A stretch of 64,000 nucleotides of DNA from Polytrichum commune (GCA_950295325.1 OX485804.1:63890533-63954532), one strand, 5' to 3'; positions 24,782 to 35,409 are shown, counted from the first letter of the stretch. Notes: generated from the letters alone by a model not told the origin. Made by a program: numbers and translations.

Positions 24782-25040
24782 ATTTGCAACATATGAACCT
24801 TATGGCGGGACATTAGTGTCCCAAATAAATCGGAGCCTTCTTAATGATTGGTTTTGTGGTTGTAAGTGATCGAAAATAGAAATCAACTTTGAACATCAGA
24901 GCATGTACATGACGTCAAGATATTCTCAACATCGCTTTGATCATCTTCAACTGACCAATTTTGATGTCGACACAGGTTTTAAAGTTTAACCATTGTATTA
25001 TGGGACACCGGTGCCCCGCCATAAGGTTCATATTGCAAAT
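24782..25040. mobile_element. 259-bp MITE with about 40-bp TIRs
   Basis: Left arm ATTTGCAACATATGAACCTT then ATGGCGGGACA; right arm ends CCGCCATAAGGTTCATATTG then CAAAT, its inverted complement with few mismatches. The interior is not coding. Target duplication not resolved. Confidence 0.7.
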
Positions 25041-25175
25041 GTGTGCACAGACTATTGCACCTACTTAAGCCTCTTGCCTTGGCCATCTTATAGTCACGTG
25101 CATCAAGTCGGCCACTCCAGCCAACACATTGTACAACAAGTTAAATAAGCAATGTGGATGGCTAGGCACTCAATA

Positions 25176-25314
25176 ACATTATTTAGATCCATAACAATGT
25201 TCTGTGGGACTGACAATATTATGCAAAATATTCCCCATATTCAATCAGAATATGGGGAATATTCTATAAAATATTGTCAGTCCCACATACGATTGCTATG
25301 GATCTAAATAATGT
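25176..25314. repeat. 139-bp foldback with 5-base loop
   Basis: Arms 25176-25242 and 25248-25314 mirror each other almost completely: ACATTATTTAGATCCAT / ATGGATCTAAATAATGT outside, TGTGGGACTGACAATATT and ATATTCCCCATATTC inside, loop AATCA at 25243-25247. It could be a MITE or a small-RNA hairpin precursor. Confidence 0.85.
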
Positions 25315-25562
25315 AATGCAGCCTCTTCCCGTTACCGTATAAGCCCACTATTAATATACGTTGATCAAAGGATGCTAGGTATGTATATTGAAAACCATTT
25401 ATATGTACCGTATTTGGGGGCTTCAAATGTATGGCTAGGGATTCATGGTGTTTACGTGAACTCATCTATTTTGAAGGTGGAAATGTAGTGCATTATTTAT
25501 ATAACATGTAGATGTTTTTTCAAACGATTTTATTCAGGTTATAGAGTTAAACCCCCAAAATA

Positions 25563-25791
25563 GTCTACACCATTTATGGTATTTAGTGTTACTTACTATT
25601 TGGAGTTACATTGTGCTATAACGTTTTACTATGGATCTCATTTCTTACCAAATTGGTCATTTGGACACTATGTAACATTAACATCTTTGCTTGTTAAAAA
25701 AAATCATATAAATAGTATCATGTTATAGCAATGCGTAACTATGAATAGTAAGTGACATTAAGTACCGTAAACGGTGTAGTGGAGTCGAATT
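25563..25791. mobile_element. 229-bp MITE with about 35-bp TIRs of the same terminal type
   Basis: The left end CTACACCATTTATGGTATTT continues AGTGTTACTTACTAT; the reverse complement of the right end reads CTACACCGTTTACGGTACTT then AATGTCACTTACTAT. Inner AGTTAC also mirrors. No clear target duplication. It shares termini with copies A-C but has an unrelated short interior. Confidence 0.7.
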
Positions 25792-27757
25792 GGAATGTAT
25801 CAGCCCTCATTATTGTAGGGACTTTTTTTTACTAGAGCCCGTTCATTCACGATGGATGAGTTCACATAGGTGCCACAAATTCCAAGCCCACATGTATGGT
25901 AACGGTATGCAATGTTGCTTTTAAAATTTTGATGGTTTTGGGTATGCTTATCTTTCTAGATGCAAGGCAATCACACAAGAATTTAGAGAATAAACATACG
26001 CACATAGAAATACAATAATAAAATAAATAAATAAGATCTCAAGACCTGGTCAAATGTACAAGTGAGGTGACCGTACTTAAAACCGACACATGACCTTAAA
26101 CCAACACTGTGTTTAATTGTTTTACATTTGAAGCCCCAAAATTTATGAGTATGATACATTTTGTTGGTTTTAGGTTCAATGTTGAGTAACATACCAACAT
26201 TGTTAACCATGACATACCAAATGCTAACCATGACCACAATCACCCTATACTCAATTACTCAAAATAGAAATATTGTAAAACAAAATTGTCGATGCTAATT
26301 TGGAAGCATTTGGAGAACTTCAAGGCCTAGGTTCATGGAGAAAATTGGGGACGCAACAGTTTTATTATTCTTGTGTGGTCCAAGACCAACAAGAATAATA
26401 GTTGACTTAAATTCTTTTTTGGAGTCCAAGGCTTAATTCAATGAAGATTGTGATGTGAAGGCCAACCCCATCATCAACCATAACCACAACAAAGTAGTAG
26501 TATCAATTGAAAAAAAAACTAAGTTGGGGCTAATTGTGGTGGGTAACAACAATCACAACCATCCTCTGTAGTCATGATTGTGCTCTATCATCGACACGAG
26601 ATCTATAAACTTGTATGATGGTAGTCTCAATACGTATATGATATGTGTAGTTGTGATGAAGTGGCCTAGAGACTTTCTAGGCATGGTTTGCCTCATGTCC
26701 CTTGGGCCCTCACCCTTACCCACTGGGTGGTGGTTGATGTAGTGGTTTGGTCTCCTTGTAAGCTACTAGTACGGGCCCGTGTTGTCACAACCCTTTGCAA
26801 TTGCACATAATAACATGTCACTTTAACATGGTCCCCTGGGCCCATGTGGTTTTATACCTTTTTGGAATGGTGGGGAACAATACAGCAACAACCACTACCA
26901 CACACATGGTCCGTTAAATATAGATTGCACGTTACTAACTCAATCCTTACGTTGGTCACTTTATTTGCTCTGACGTCAAGTGAACTATTTTTCACTGAGG
27001 TTGGCCTTTTATGCTTGGCGTGGGAACATTTGGCATGTCCTTGGAGTGCACATTTTATATCTTTAAAAACGAGACATCTCCCATCTAGTTGAAAACAAGA
27101 TCTAAAATTTTAAACAAATGATAAACCACTTTGGCATGTGGGATATGAAGGAGAAACTACAATGGTTATGGTAATTAGTGTCACTTATTATTGAGAATTA
27201 CGTTGTTTTCATTGGGAATGTATGTTCTTACCAAGCAAAGTTGTTTAGTTCTATGATGTTCATAATATGTTATTGACTTTAAATAAATGAAATAAATTGT
27301 AAAAATCTAGAGCATTTTGTAATATCAAATAGTAATAGGCAACACAAATCTATTGAGCGAAAAACACATGATTGCACCAAATAAAGCACATAACTAAAGC
27401 AACCAAAAGTCTATATTTTGGGAATATGTCTAGATGAACTTAAATATGAGTTTCAACATAATTAGAGGGGGGGCTATATGACCATTTGATGAGCATGAGA
27501 ATCTTTACTTTGATAATGGTTGAGTTATTCATATGAGCACCTAAAATTATGAGTAAGGCGACTGTGATTTCATTTTGGATTTGCTAACCATCTTGTAGTA
27601 GTTGCATGTTTCATATCCTAGGAGAAGTGGCTACTCTATAGAAGTAACCAACTAAGACCCATCCACAGCATGTATGCATGCCTAAAAGTTACACCAATCT
27701 CAAATTGACACCTATATTTCATCCTTAAAGTGTCAACAAGGGAGTGCGATGATGCAT
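25792..27757. other. Gene-free AT-rich sequence
   Basis: No gene recognised. TAATTAGTGTCACTTATTATTGAG near 27175 is a stray fragment of the GTATTTAGTGTCA termini. Confidence 0.35.
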
Positions 27758-27760
27758 TAA

Positions 27761-28141
27761 GGGTGAGTTTCCATGTAGGTTGCTCGCCCACTGGATTCTA
27801 GATAATAGTGGGTTAAAGGTGGTTGCATATAGATAAGCACAAGCCGCCAACCAACCACATTAGGATGGCCTATTAGAATGTGGAGGGCCATGGACACGGG
27901 CCATTAGACTTTCATGCGCCCATTAAAGCATTTTTTTAAAACTACAAGTGCCAGTCACCGCAAGTTTGAAGACCTATTTTAGGAGGACGAGGAGGTTAGT
28001 AGGTGGGCTCGGATTGGAGAAGTCGACATCATCTAGTTGGCATATACGAACCCTACCCAATTATATTGCATCTACATTTGGGTTGATTTGTCCTTATTCC
28101 CACTAAAATTTGGTGGGTGCTTAACCTACATGGAAACTCTC
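27761..28141. mobile_element. Harbinger-type TIR element, GGGTGAGTTTCCATG family, copy 1
   Basis: Preceded by TAA (27758-27760). Left end GGGTGAGTTTCCATGTAGG, then TTGCTCGCCCACT; reverse complement of the right end GAGAGTTTCCATGTAGGTT, then AAGCACCCACC. Inner blocks GTGGAGGGCCxTGGACAC, TTAGTAGGTGGGC and TTGTCCTTATTC match copy 3. Copy 1's right TAA is lost. Confidence 0.7.
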
Positions 28142-28223
28142 AAGCCAAAGATAAAACCCACCAACCATATGTAGCATTAAGTATAAAATAACACCACTTT
28201 GGCCATTCATAGTGATGGTGTAA

Positions 28224-28507
28224 GGGTGAGTTTTTACATATGTTGCTCGTCCACTATACTTTGGAGGGAATAAGGACAAATGTAGGTGAAATTTGGTGGG
28301 GTAGGGTTTGTATATGTCTACCAGCCATTGTTATCTTATGTGTTTAGTGGGTGCATAGAAACCAAGTGGCCCATGGTCATGGCTCTTCACGTTTTGAACA
28401 ACAACCATGATGTGGTTGTTTGGTTGCTTTTATTATCCTCATGAGAACACATCCAACCCACTGTTGTCTAGAATCTAGTGGGTTGGTGACAAACATGAAA
28501 ACCCACC
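28224..28507. mobile_element. Harbinger-type TIR element, GGGTGAG family, copy 2
   Basis: Preceded by TAA (28221-28223), followed by TGA. Ends GGGTGAGTTTTTACATATG and, reverse complement, GGTGGGTTTTCATGTTTG, then CCCACTAGATTCTAG inward on the right. The interior is rearranged relative to copies 1 and 3: the left arm reads straight into the GAATAAGGACAAATGTAG block. Confidence 0.6.
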
Positions 28508-28510
28508 TGA

Positions 28511-30446
28511 GAAGTGTAGATAGGCTATTGATTTGGGTTCAATATAACCAAACAATGCAAGGAAGGCTAAATGAGTGTGAGTTTGTGGTTCTAAGTGTCA
28601 TTATTAGGTTAAAAATTGAAAGATCATTATGAGTTTTAGGTAGGATTTGTGGACGATTCCTAGGTAACACATTATTTCATGTGATTTTACTAGGTTAAGG
28701 TAGAATCACCAGCTTTAAACTTAAGGGTCACTTAGTGTAGTACATGCAATTGCGTGGCTTCTCACTTGCAACCAACCATAGTCCAGTAGTAATGACTCGC
28801 TATACATGGATTTCAATGCAAGGAGTTCTAGCTCATCAATTGTCCTTTGAGTGCTAGTAACGTCATATAATCAAGGCCAAAGGTGCCTTGATCTAAACCA
28901 TAGTTTTTCTTTAATTGATTCATACTGTAGTGGACCATGAAATATTGTAGATCAAACCATGTGGGTTAGTGGGTTAGTTAATTTATCATTTATTTCATAA
29001 GTTTTTCCAATCACTGGGATTGACTGAAGGACAAACACTTGTAAGTTTGAAAACTATTATGCCATGGCAAGTAAGGTAGGTGCCAAAACAATTGTCCATT
29101 CCTGCACTTCTAGATGATGTTAGTTTCAATTCACAAGTGGACCTCAAATATTTAAATGATATCTAGTTGTGGCAATAATTCAAACTATAGTCTTGGACCA
29201 TAGTTTGGAACAATCTCCTTGGCACCTTAAATTTATTAGTCAATTGAAGTTGATTCATAATCCAATTTAATGATCAATGTTCAAAAGTATGACTAATCTA
29301 TCTCCTTCAAGTTTTTAAAGTTCATTTTAAATATGATTCACCTTATACCACTTCAATAACTAATCATTCATTCCTTAGTTAGTTATAACTTTCATTGAGG
29401 CTATGGTCAACCCTTATTTGGAGATTGCGACTTTGTATTATTTGGCCTCGTAGCTTTTCTTGCATCTATATGTGGTTTTCATGAGCTTCTCAATTTTCTC
29501 CTGCAACGTGGTCATTTGTCGTTTCACCTACTCGGTCACTTGTATAGACTATCGTCAAGGGTCGGTCTAACTTTGTATCAACAACCTTTGATCTTCCAAG
29601 GGACAATTTGCTCAAACCCAAACTTTGCCTTCTGTTAACAATTCCACCTCTAGGCTATGGTCTTTCACATATTCATAGTTTGACATAGAGATTAATGAAT
29701 TTAACAACCTTGGTGTAATTCATTACAATGTATTTTTTTCCATTAATTAACAATCTCCAATGATATTGGAAGTTATGAGTTTGATATACTATGTTGTTGA
29801 CCAAGACAATTGACCTCACTCAACAAGGCATATATATATATATATATCTGTGTGTGTGTGTGTGTGTGTGTGTACCAATGGACATTTCACTTCAACATAT
29901 AAGGGGATTAATTCCCACCTTCTCTTCTTGAGGTTGGTTTCTTCTTCTCTCAAACTATGAAGTTAGGAATGGATTGAGTTCTTCTTGCTTACTTCCGGCA
30001 AGGTTTTATCATGAGGGAAATCAAACAATTGGCTCTCTCGACACCAACACATAACACATGACTTCACACCCTTTCTCCTCATACTATTGCCTCAGTCAAT
30101 TTAATTTGAAAGGTTTCAATCACTCTCTCACAAGAGTGCAGACATATAAGCACTTCACCAAACAATTTTCCATAAACAACTTTCAATCCCCACCAGACAA
30201 AGTGTCATATACAATCCTAACGTGAAATCTTTATTCGACAAGGACTTAATTCAATCATGGGCTTATTAATCAGACCTTCAATGTAATATACTCACTCACT
30301 CTTGGTGAATCACCACAATCGACTAGACATTCAAATTGGGTGAAATTTCCCAATTATTTATTGGTCAACAAGTTCATTTTACAAAAAAAAAGGTCTTCCA
30401 ATCCGAGAATATGAAGTAGACTATAGGATTAACCCAATATTTCAAT
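28511..30446. other. Gene-free sequence with TA and TG microsatellites
   Basis: (TA)9 and (TG)12 runs adjoin at about 29829-29873. TGTAATATACTCACTCACTC near 30280 resembles the right flank of the Copia element (GTAAATATACTCACTC at 34389). No gene recognised. Confidence 0.4.
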
Positions 30447-30454
30447 GTAAATAT
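30447..30454. repeat. Flanking direct repeat of the Copia element (left)
   Basis: GTAAATAT abuts the outer end of the left LTR and is repeated exactly at 34389-34396 next to the right LTR. It is the likely target-site duplication, although Copia elements normally leave 5 bp. Confidence 0.6.
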
Positions 30455-30753
30455 TGATGCACAATAAAGCTCGAGATCAAATTGCACTTGTAAGCAAATA
30501 TATACACACACAAAGGCATATGAACAATGTTTGGAATGAAATAGTCGTCCTCACCCCTTGCCTTGCCCTTAATTGAACTTTACCTCCTTGATTCATACAA
30601 TGAATATGGGATATTTCAACTCTCATTTTTCCCACAAACCATATGGGTTTACTCAAACCTTATTCTTTTTTATAACTCTAACAATCACTATCCTAAGACT
30701 ACAAGCAACCTAATTTTGTATCTTTAGCACAATCTAATCCTCTACCCCCAACA
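30455..30753 (-). repeat. 3' LTR of the Copia element
   Basis: 299 bp. On the minus strand it begins TGTTGGGGGTAG right after a polypurine tract and ends in CA, so it keeps canonical TG...CA termini. A TTATAAAAAA stretch on the minus strand inside it is a possible TATA element. It differs from the 5' LTR by many substitutions and small gaps. Confidence 0.87.
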
Positions 30754-30763
30754 CCCCCACTTT
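30754..30763 (-). promoter_or_regulatory. Polypurine tract of the Copia element
   Basis: Minus strand AAAGTGGGGG directly before the TGTTGG start of the 3' LTR, the expected position and composition for priming of plus-strand DNA synthesis. Confidence 0.78.
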
Positions 30764-30889
30764 GCAAGTGGTCAAAATATTTCAATTTCATTCCTCTAAA
30801 AATTGATTGTTTTCTCTCTGTTGTAAGTGCCGTGGTTTCAAATCACAAAGATTTATACAATTTCAAAGGAATATTATAATATATTTCAT

Positions 30890-31925
30890 TGTCTTTTTTT
30901 CACCATGTTGGGGCAATGTGTGGTTCTTCCACCAATTTCCAAACACTCGACACACCCTTGTAAGATATCATCGCTTTTCTAAAGGTTGTCCCTTGTCATT
31001 TACAATGAAGCTTGGTTGTATTCCCTAGTTAGAATTCTTTTAGGACATAAACGTTGAAGAACACCCTTTGTTTGTTGGTCCTCCTCTTGGTACTCGAATT
31101 CCAACTTGGTTATCTTCCACTTGCTCCTCACACTCTTTAATATCTTCATCAAGATTAAACATAAGTGATTTAAAAGATTTGGCCACTCCAATCATCATGG
31201 AAGCCTCATTGCTCCCACTTGGACACATTTCTAGAACAATTCCACTACTCATACTATCGTCTATCCCTACAACATCTCGCACCAACGGAACACCTTTGAA
31301 TGTACTATATCCAACAAATTATTTGCTTGTCTTTCCCTATCGTTGGTAAATGTTGCCCTAAGTTGTTGCATCGTGCGTAAATTAACAAAGACGTGGTAAA
31401 AATAATTTCGCTAAGGTTCATGCCATTCACCGTGCTTTTGAATGCATGAACACACTTTACATCAAAATGCTCAAGCCGGCAATTCCAAAGCTCAAATACA
31501 ACGTCTCTCCTCTATGATTGCACCAAATTCGCCACATCCACTTCATGCAATTTTTTTAAAGTTCATTTTGTATAAATTTATGTTACGTAGTCCCATTGAA
31601 ATCACCTCTCCATCCAGACCTCTTACAATACATTCATTTAGGTTGAATTGCACTCTCAACCCATTTGACAACATCTTGCTCACCGAGAGCAAATTTGCTT
31701 GCAACGTCGGCACATGAAGAATATCTTTAATATGAATTCTCTTGATTGTTCATTCTACCATATCTTCGACAACAATGGAACCCATTCTGATGGCTTTTAT
31801 GATGATATCATCCAAGTACACATTATGTAGAGCAATTAACTCGTATGTGTCAAATGCCGTCATATAGAAACTCATGTGGTTCGATGCTCCCGATTTCATG
31901 ATCTACTTACACATCGTCTCTGAAT
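30890..31925 (-). pseudogene. Copia pol remnants: protease, GAG-pre-integrase, linker/RT start
   Basis: Minus-strand translation gives SGASNHMSFYMTAFDTYE near 31845-31895. This is the retroviral-type aspartic protease site, with Lys where the catalytic Asp of DSGAS should be. Then come HVPTLQANLLSVSKML and FNLNECIVRGLDGEV (about 31620-31720), a GAG-pre-integrase signature. An integrase core is not visible. From 31285 down an acidic linker is followed near 31010-30900 by VNDKGQPL and NWWKN, resembling the stretch just before Copia reverse transcriptase. Several stops and frameshifts make it non-functional. Confidence 0.7.
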
Positions 31926-31989
31926 GCGCTACATGTTGCGTTGCGAATGCATAGTCGTTATTATCTTTAAAGTTGTTAGCATTCTCTTG

Positions 31990-32718
31990 ATGGTTTTTCT
32001 TTACCTAGTAGTCAAAATGTGTAATGTAGTCTCATTTGCCACAATAATAGCATGTCTTGACTTCTTTGCGCCAAGATGAATTGTTCACTTTATCTTGACG
32101 CAACACCATTGCCACATTGTCCCCTTGGGGTTCCTTTTCCTCCCTCTTTGACATCTTGTGCATCAAACATGTTGTCACGTACTCCATAGTAAGCTCCACC
32201 ATTAGCATGGTACCAAGGCCATAATGAAACGTTCGAACAAGGGTGACTAACTCTAGAGTAAAGTCATGACAACATCTTCGTTTTTCATGGGTACTTCCAA
32301 ACAAGTGAGTTGATCCGCAAGGGCATGATGTAGTCCAACAAGGCATTACATTTGTCCATCTTGCATAGGAAGAACTTGCGATAAACGAAAAAAAATGTGC
32401 AACAAACTCCTTGTCTCGTGGATGTTGCAAAGGATCATTCATTCCTCTGCTGGTTCTTTTACAAGTCCTTATGTACGCAAGTTGGTTGTCTGCCAAGTCG
32501 AGCGCAATGATAGACATTGCCTTCTTCACACACCTTTGATATTTCTTCTTCACTTTGGGATCAACGTTGGAAGGTGGAGGTGCCTCGGATTCGTCCACAA
32601 TACCCCAAAGGTCCACACAAAGGGCCAAACCCATCTCCAATTTGAACTTTCAAATATTAAAATTCTCTTCATAGAATTTGTCAATGGTTCTAGCATTGTT
32701 GCCCTCAAGTGATGCCAT
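31990..32718 (-). pseudogene. Copia gag remnant
   Basis: Gag would form the retrotransposon particle. The likely start ATG at 32718-32716 opens MASLEGNNARTIDKFYEENF, typical of Copia gag. A TGA at 32652-32650 replaces an expected Trp codon (F-N-I-stop-K-F-K), after which the frame is open to the zinc knuckle. The open frame of about 200 codons is misleading: its centre (about 32280-32470) is out of frame relative to both ends, since the next frame there reads ALADQLTCLEVP and NEDVVMTL, expected in this family. The end reads ELTMEYVTTCLMHKMSKRE, then CYYCGK and a stop; the H and last C of the CCHC knuckle are lost. Confidence 0.8.
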
Positions 32719-32759
32719 GTTACGCTCAGAGGTTTTCGATATAGTCTCTATCAATTCAA

Positions 32760-33880
32760 ATTAGCCTTTCTTAAGGTTTTAAATCCACTCAAAGACTTCA
32801 CAACCCTCAATCAATCTTTCTTAAGTTTAAAAAAACCCCTTGCACCTCAATCTACTCAAGTTAGATCCTCTTGCTCTCAGTGCACTCAAGTTGGATCGTC
32901 TTGCATCTAAATGAACCTTTGAACATTCAATCCACTTAAGTCATGCTATTTTTCTCTCAAATGTGCCTTCAATCCACCTAACTCATATTTTTCTTTAACT
33001 ATAATGAGCCCCCTTATTCTAAAAATGCTTTTGCACCCTTGATCTATTCAAATCATATCATTTCAAACTCAAATGAACCCTTTTAGTGTCAATGTGCCTT
33101 TGCACCTTCATCAACTCAACCAAGTCCTCTTGGTCTCAATATGCCTATGCATCCTTAGACAACTAAAATGAAATCCTCGTCAAATCTAATGAGATTTGTA
33201 CCCTCAAACCACTCAAATCAAGTCCATTTTCACCTCAAATGTGCTTCGCGCCTACAAATCCCTCTTCAACTCAAATTTGTCCTTCCAACCTCAAACCATT
33301 CAAATTAGACCTTTCTTTACTCATGTGTTTTTCCACTCTCGAATCACCAAATTTAATTCCGCTCCTACTCAAATGCCCTTTATACCCTCATATGTGCACG
33401 ATTATACTAGACACTCTTAAATCAAGTCTTCTTTAATTCAAACGACCTTAATACCCTCGAATGTGCATAATAGCACTCAAACAACCTCAAAACAAGTCCT
33501 CTTATTCTCAAATGACCTTAACACCATCAGATTGTGCATAGTTGCACTAAACAACATCAAATATGGCCCCTTTCAACTCAAATAACCTTTGTATCCTCAA
33601 ATGTGCATACTTGCACTCAACAACATCAAAGTTGGTCCATTTCAACTCAAATGACCTTAAAACGCTCAAATGTGCACAACTTGCACTCAACACCCTCAAA
33701 TCAATTCCTCATGAACTCATATGATCTTAATACATTTAATTGTGCAAAACTTTGCACTTAATACCCTCAAATCATGTCCTCTTACTCTGAAATGACCTCA
33801 ATATGCTCAAATGTGCACAATTGCACTCAACTAACTCAACCCACCATTCAAATGCATCAAATATGCATTCAAGCATTACA
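32760..33880. repeat. Degenerate ~70-bp tandem repeat in the Copia leader
   Basis: The leader between the primer site and gag is a decayed satellite. The landmark GTGCAnnnnTGCACT recurs at about 33394, 33463, 33534, 33603, 33672, 33742 and 33813, so the period is 69-71 bp, with CTCAAATGACCTTAATACC and CCTCAAATCAAGTCCTCTT between. Older, more diverged units extend to about 32780. Each unit carries a small palindrome around the landmark. There is no coding capacity of its own. Confidence 0.8.
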
Positions 33881-34095
33881 GACACATGAATCAACACTTA
33901 CAACCTCCAAATGTGCACTTGTACACTTCCAATGCTCCAATGCTCCAAACCTCCAAGCACCAACCGATGCCCCAAACGTGCTCCAATGCACCTCCAACAC
34001 GAAGCACCCCAATGGTTTTTTTAAGCACTAAAACCTCTCAATATCCATTCCCTAATCAACTAGCAATCAAATCTCTAACTCTAGAACTTGTATCA

Positions 34096-34109
34096 GTGGG
34101 CCCATAACC
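34096..34109 (-). promoter_or_regulatory. Primer-binding site matching the anticodon arm of initiator tRNA-Met
   Basis: Three bases inside the 5' LTR the minus strand reads GGTTATGGGCCCAC. Its complement, GTGGGCCCATAACC, equals the anticodon stem-loop of plant initiator tRNA-Met (CAT anticodon) as I know that sequence. Drosophila copia is known to be primed by the 5' half of tRNA-iMet cut in the anticodon arm, and this site has the same logic. The usual plant PBS, complementary to the tRNA 3' end (TGGTATCAGAGC), is not at this position. Confidence 0.75.
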
Positions 34110-34112
34110 TAT

Positions 34113-34388
34113 TGAAACACAATAAAGCTAGAGATTAGATTGCACAAGCAAAAACACATACATAAACACATGTGAATAACGTTTAGAGTGAGATGGTCAT
34201 CCTCACCCCTTACCTTGCCCTTTATTGCACTTTTCCTCCTTAGTTCACCCAATAAATATGGGATATCTCAACTCCCTCTTCCCACAAACCATATGTGTTT
34301 ATTCAAACCTTATAACTCTAAATCACTATCCTAAGACTATGAACAACCTAAAGTATCTTCAACATGATCTAATCTTCTAACTCCAATA
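34113..34388 (-). repeat. 5' LTR of the Copia element
   Basis: About 276 bp matching the copy at 30455-30753, with shared blocks such as the CACAATAAAGCT end, CCTCACCCCTTACCTTGCCC and CCCACAAACCATATG. On the minus strand it should begin TG; it reads TATTGG where the other LTR reads TGTTGG, so the terminal G has mutated. It ends TTTCA next to the primer site. Confidence 0.87.
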
Positions 34389-34396
34389 GTAAATAT
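34389..34396. repeat. Flanking direct repeat of the Copia element (right)
   Basis: Second copy of GTAAATAT, directly after the outer end of the right LTR; see the copy at 30447-30454. Confidence 0.6.
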
Positions 34397-34980
34397 ACTC
34401 ACTCTATCAATACTAGCTAACATGAGCATAGAATATTTCTTTGCAAAAGCATGCTTCACACCCAATGATTTTGGATTAGACTATTGGCCCTTAGCCAACT
34501 TTACAACAAAAACCAACTACTGTATTCTCGAGGAGAAATCCAAGGTCATAGACGCTTTAAGTCTATCTGACTCATTCTGACTATGGCCCATGAAGTTTTA
34601 TTGGAAGAGGAGGAAGGAGTTTTTAGTTTCGAAAGGCACAACTGTCCATGGCCAATTTCTTAAACTTTACTACTTATTACTCACATGTCTATTGTCTTTG
34701 CATTAAATCTCCTTCTAACCTTTAGTAATAGTCGAGAGGATTAATTTAGTAGACACCAATCTCCCTTTAAATAAATAGGTATTAATTTCAACACTTCTCA
34801 CTACTTTAAAGTGTTAAAAGGAGTTTTTAATAACAAAGTGACCCAAATTTCAAAAATGACCCCTTCTTGCCCAAAAAAATTGGATAACAAGAAGGTTGTC
34901 AAAATGGTTCAAGAATACTTCACCAGCTTTGGCCAATCACGGTGGCCAATCTAGACTTTTACATGCTTAACGAGGCGGTG
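34397..34980. other. Gene-free sequence right of the Copia element
   Basis: Nothing recognised. TTTGGCCAATCACGGTGGCC to GGCGGTG before 34981 resembles TTTGGCCATTCATAGTGATGGTG before the related element at 28224. Confidence 0.35.
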
Positions 34981-34983
34981 TAA

Positions 34984-35406
34984 GGGTGAATGTCCATGTT
35001 GGTTGCTCGCCCACTAGATTCTAGATAATAATGGGTCGGAGGTGTTTGCATGTAGTTAAGCACGACCCGCCATCCAACCACGTTCTGGTGGTCCACTAGA
35101 ATGTGGAGGGCCGTGGACACATGCTGCTAGACTTTCATGCGTCCACTAAAGAATCTATAACCTACAAGTACCAATCACCGAAGAATCAAGACCCGTTGAA
35201 GACTCAAGAAAATTGATGTCAGTTTAGTACTCCATCCTTGGTAATGAGGAGAAGGAGGTTAGTAGGTGGGCCTGGGTTTGGGAAGATCGGAATAGCTAGT
35301 TGGCACATACGAATCCTATCCCACTAGATTTCCTCTACATTTGGACAGGCTTGTCCTTATTCACACTAGAATCTAATGGGCTAACGGCCTACATGAAAAC
35401 TCACCC
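34984..35406. mobile_element. Harbinger-type TIR element, GGGTGAG family, copy 3
   Basis: Flanked by TAA on both sides (34981-34983 and 35407-35409). Ends GGGTGAATGTCCATGTTGG and, reverse complement, GGGTGAGTTTTCATGTAGG. Both continue with a CGCCCACTAGATTCTAG-like block. Best-preserved member of three; non-coding. Confidence 0.75.
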
Positions 35407-35409
35407 TAA

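Larger units (their letters stand above)
30455..34388 (-). mobile_element. Decayed Copia LTR retrotransposon with both LTRs
   Basis: A 3.9-kb element read on the minus strand. Two direct repeats (30455-30753 and 34113-34388) bound an interior that contains, in minus-strand order, a primer-binding site, a 1.4-kb satellite-like leader, gag, traces of protease and GAG-pre-integrase, then a linker and the start of a reverse-transcriptase region, and a polypurine tract. An integrase core and most of RT/RNase H are not recognisable, so it is shorter than the roughly 5 kb usual for Copia. GTAAATAT directly abuts both outer ends. Stops, frameshifts and clearly diverged LTRs show an old, inactive copy. 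Confidence 0.88.

Noticed and set aside
32032-32640. A real 202-aa gene on the minus strand.
   Set aside because: It starts at TTG, lies in a retrotransposon gag, follows an in-frame TGA and is out of phase in the middle.
32760-33880. CRISPR-like array (regular ~70-bp spacing).
   Set aside because: Repeat and spacer both drift together, the context is a plant retrotransposon, and no cas gene exists; it is a degenerate satellite.
33190-34110. Plus-strand frames in the Copia leader.
   Set aside because: They are translations of the 70-bp tandem repeat, antisense to the element.
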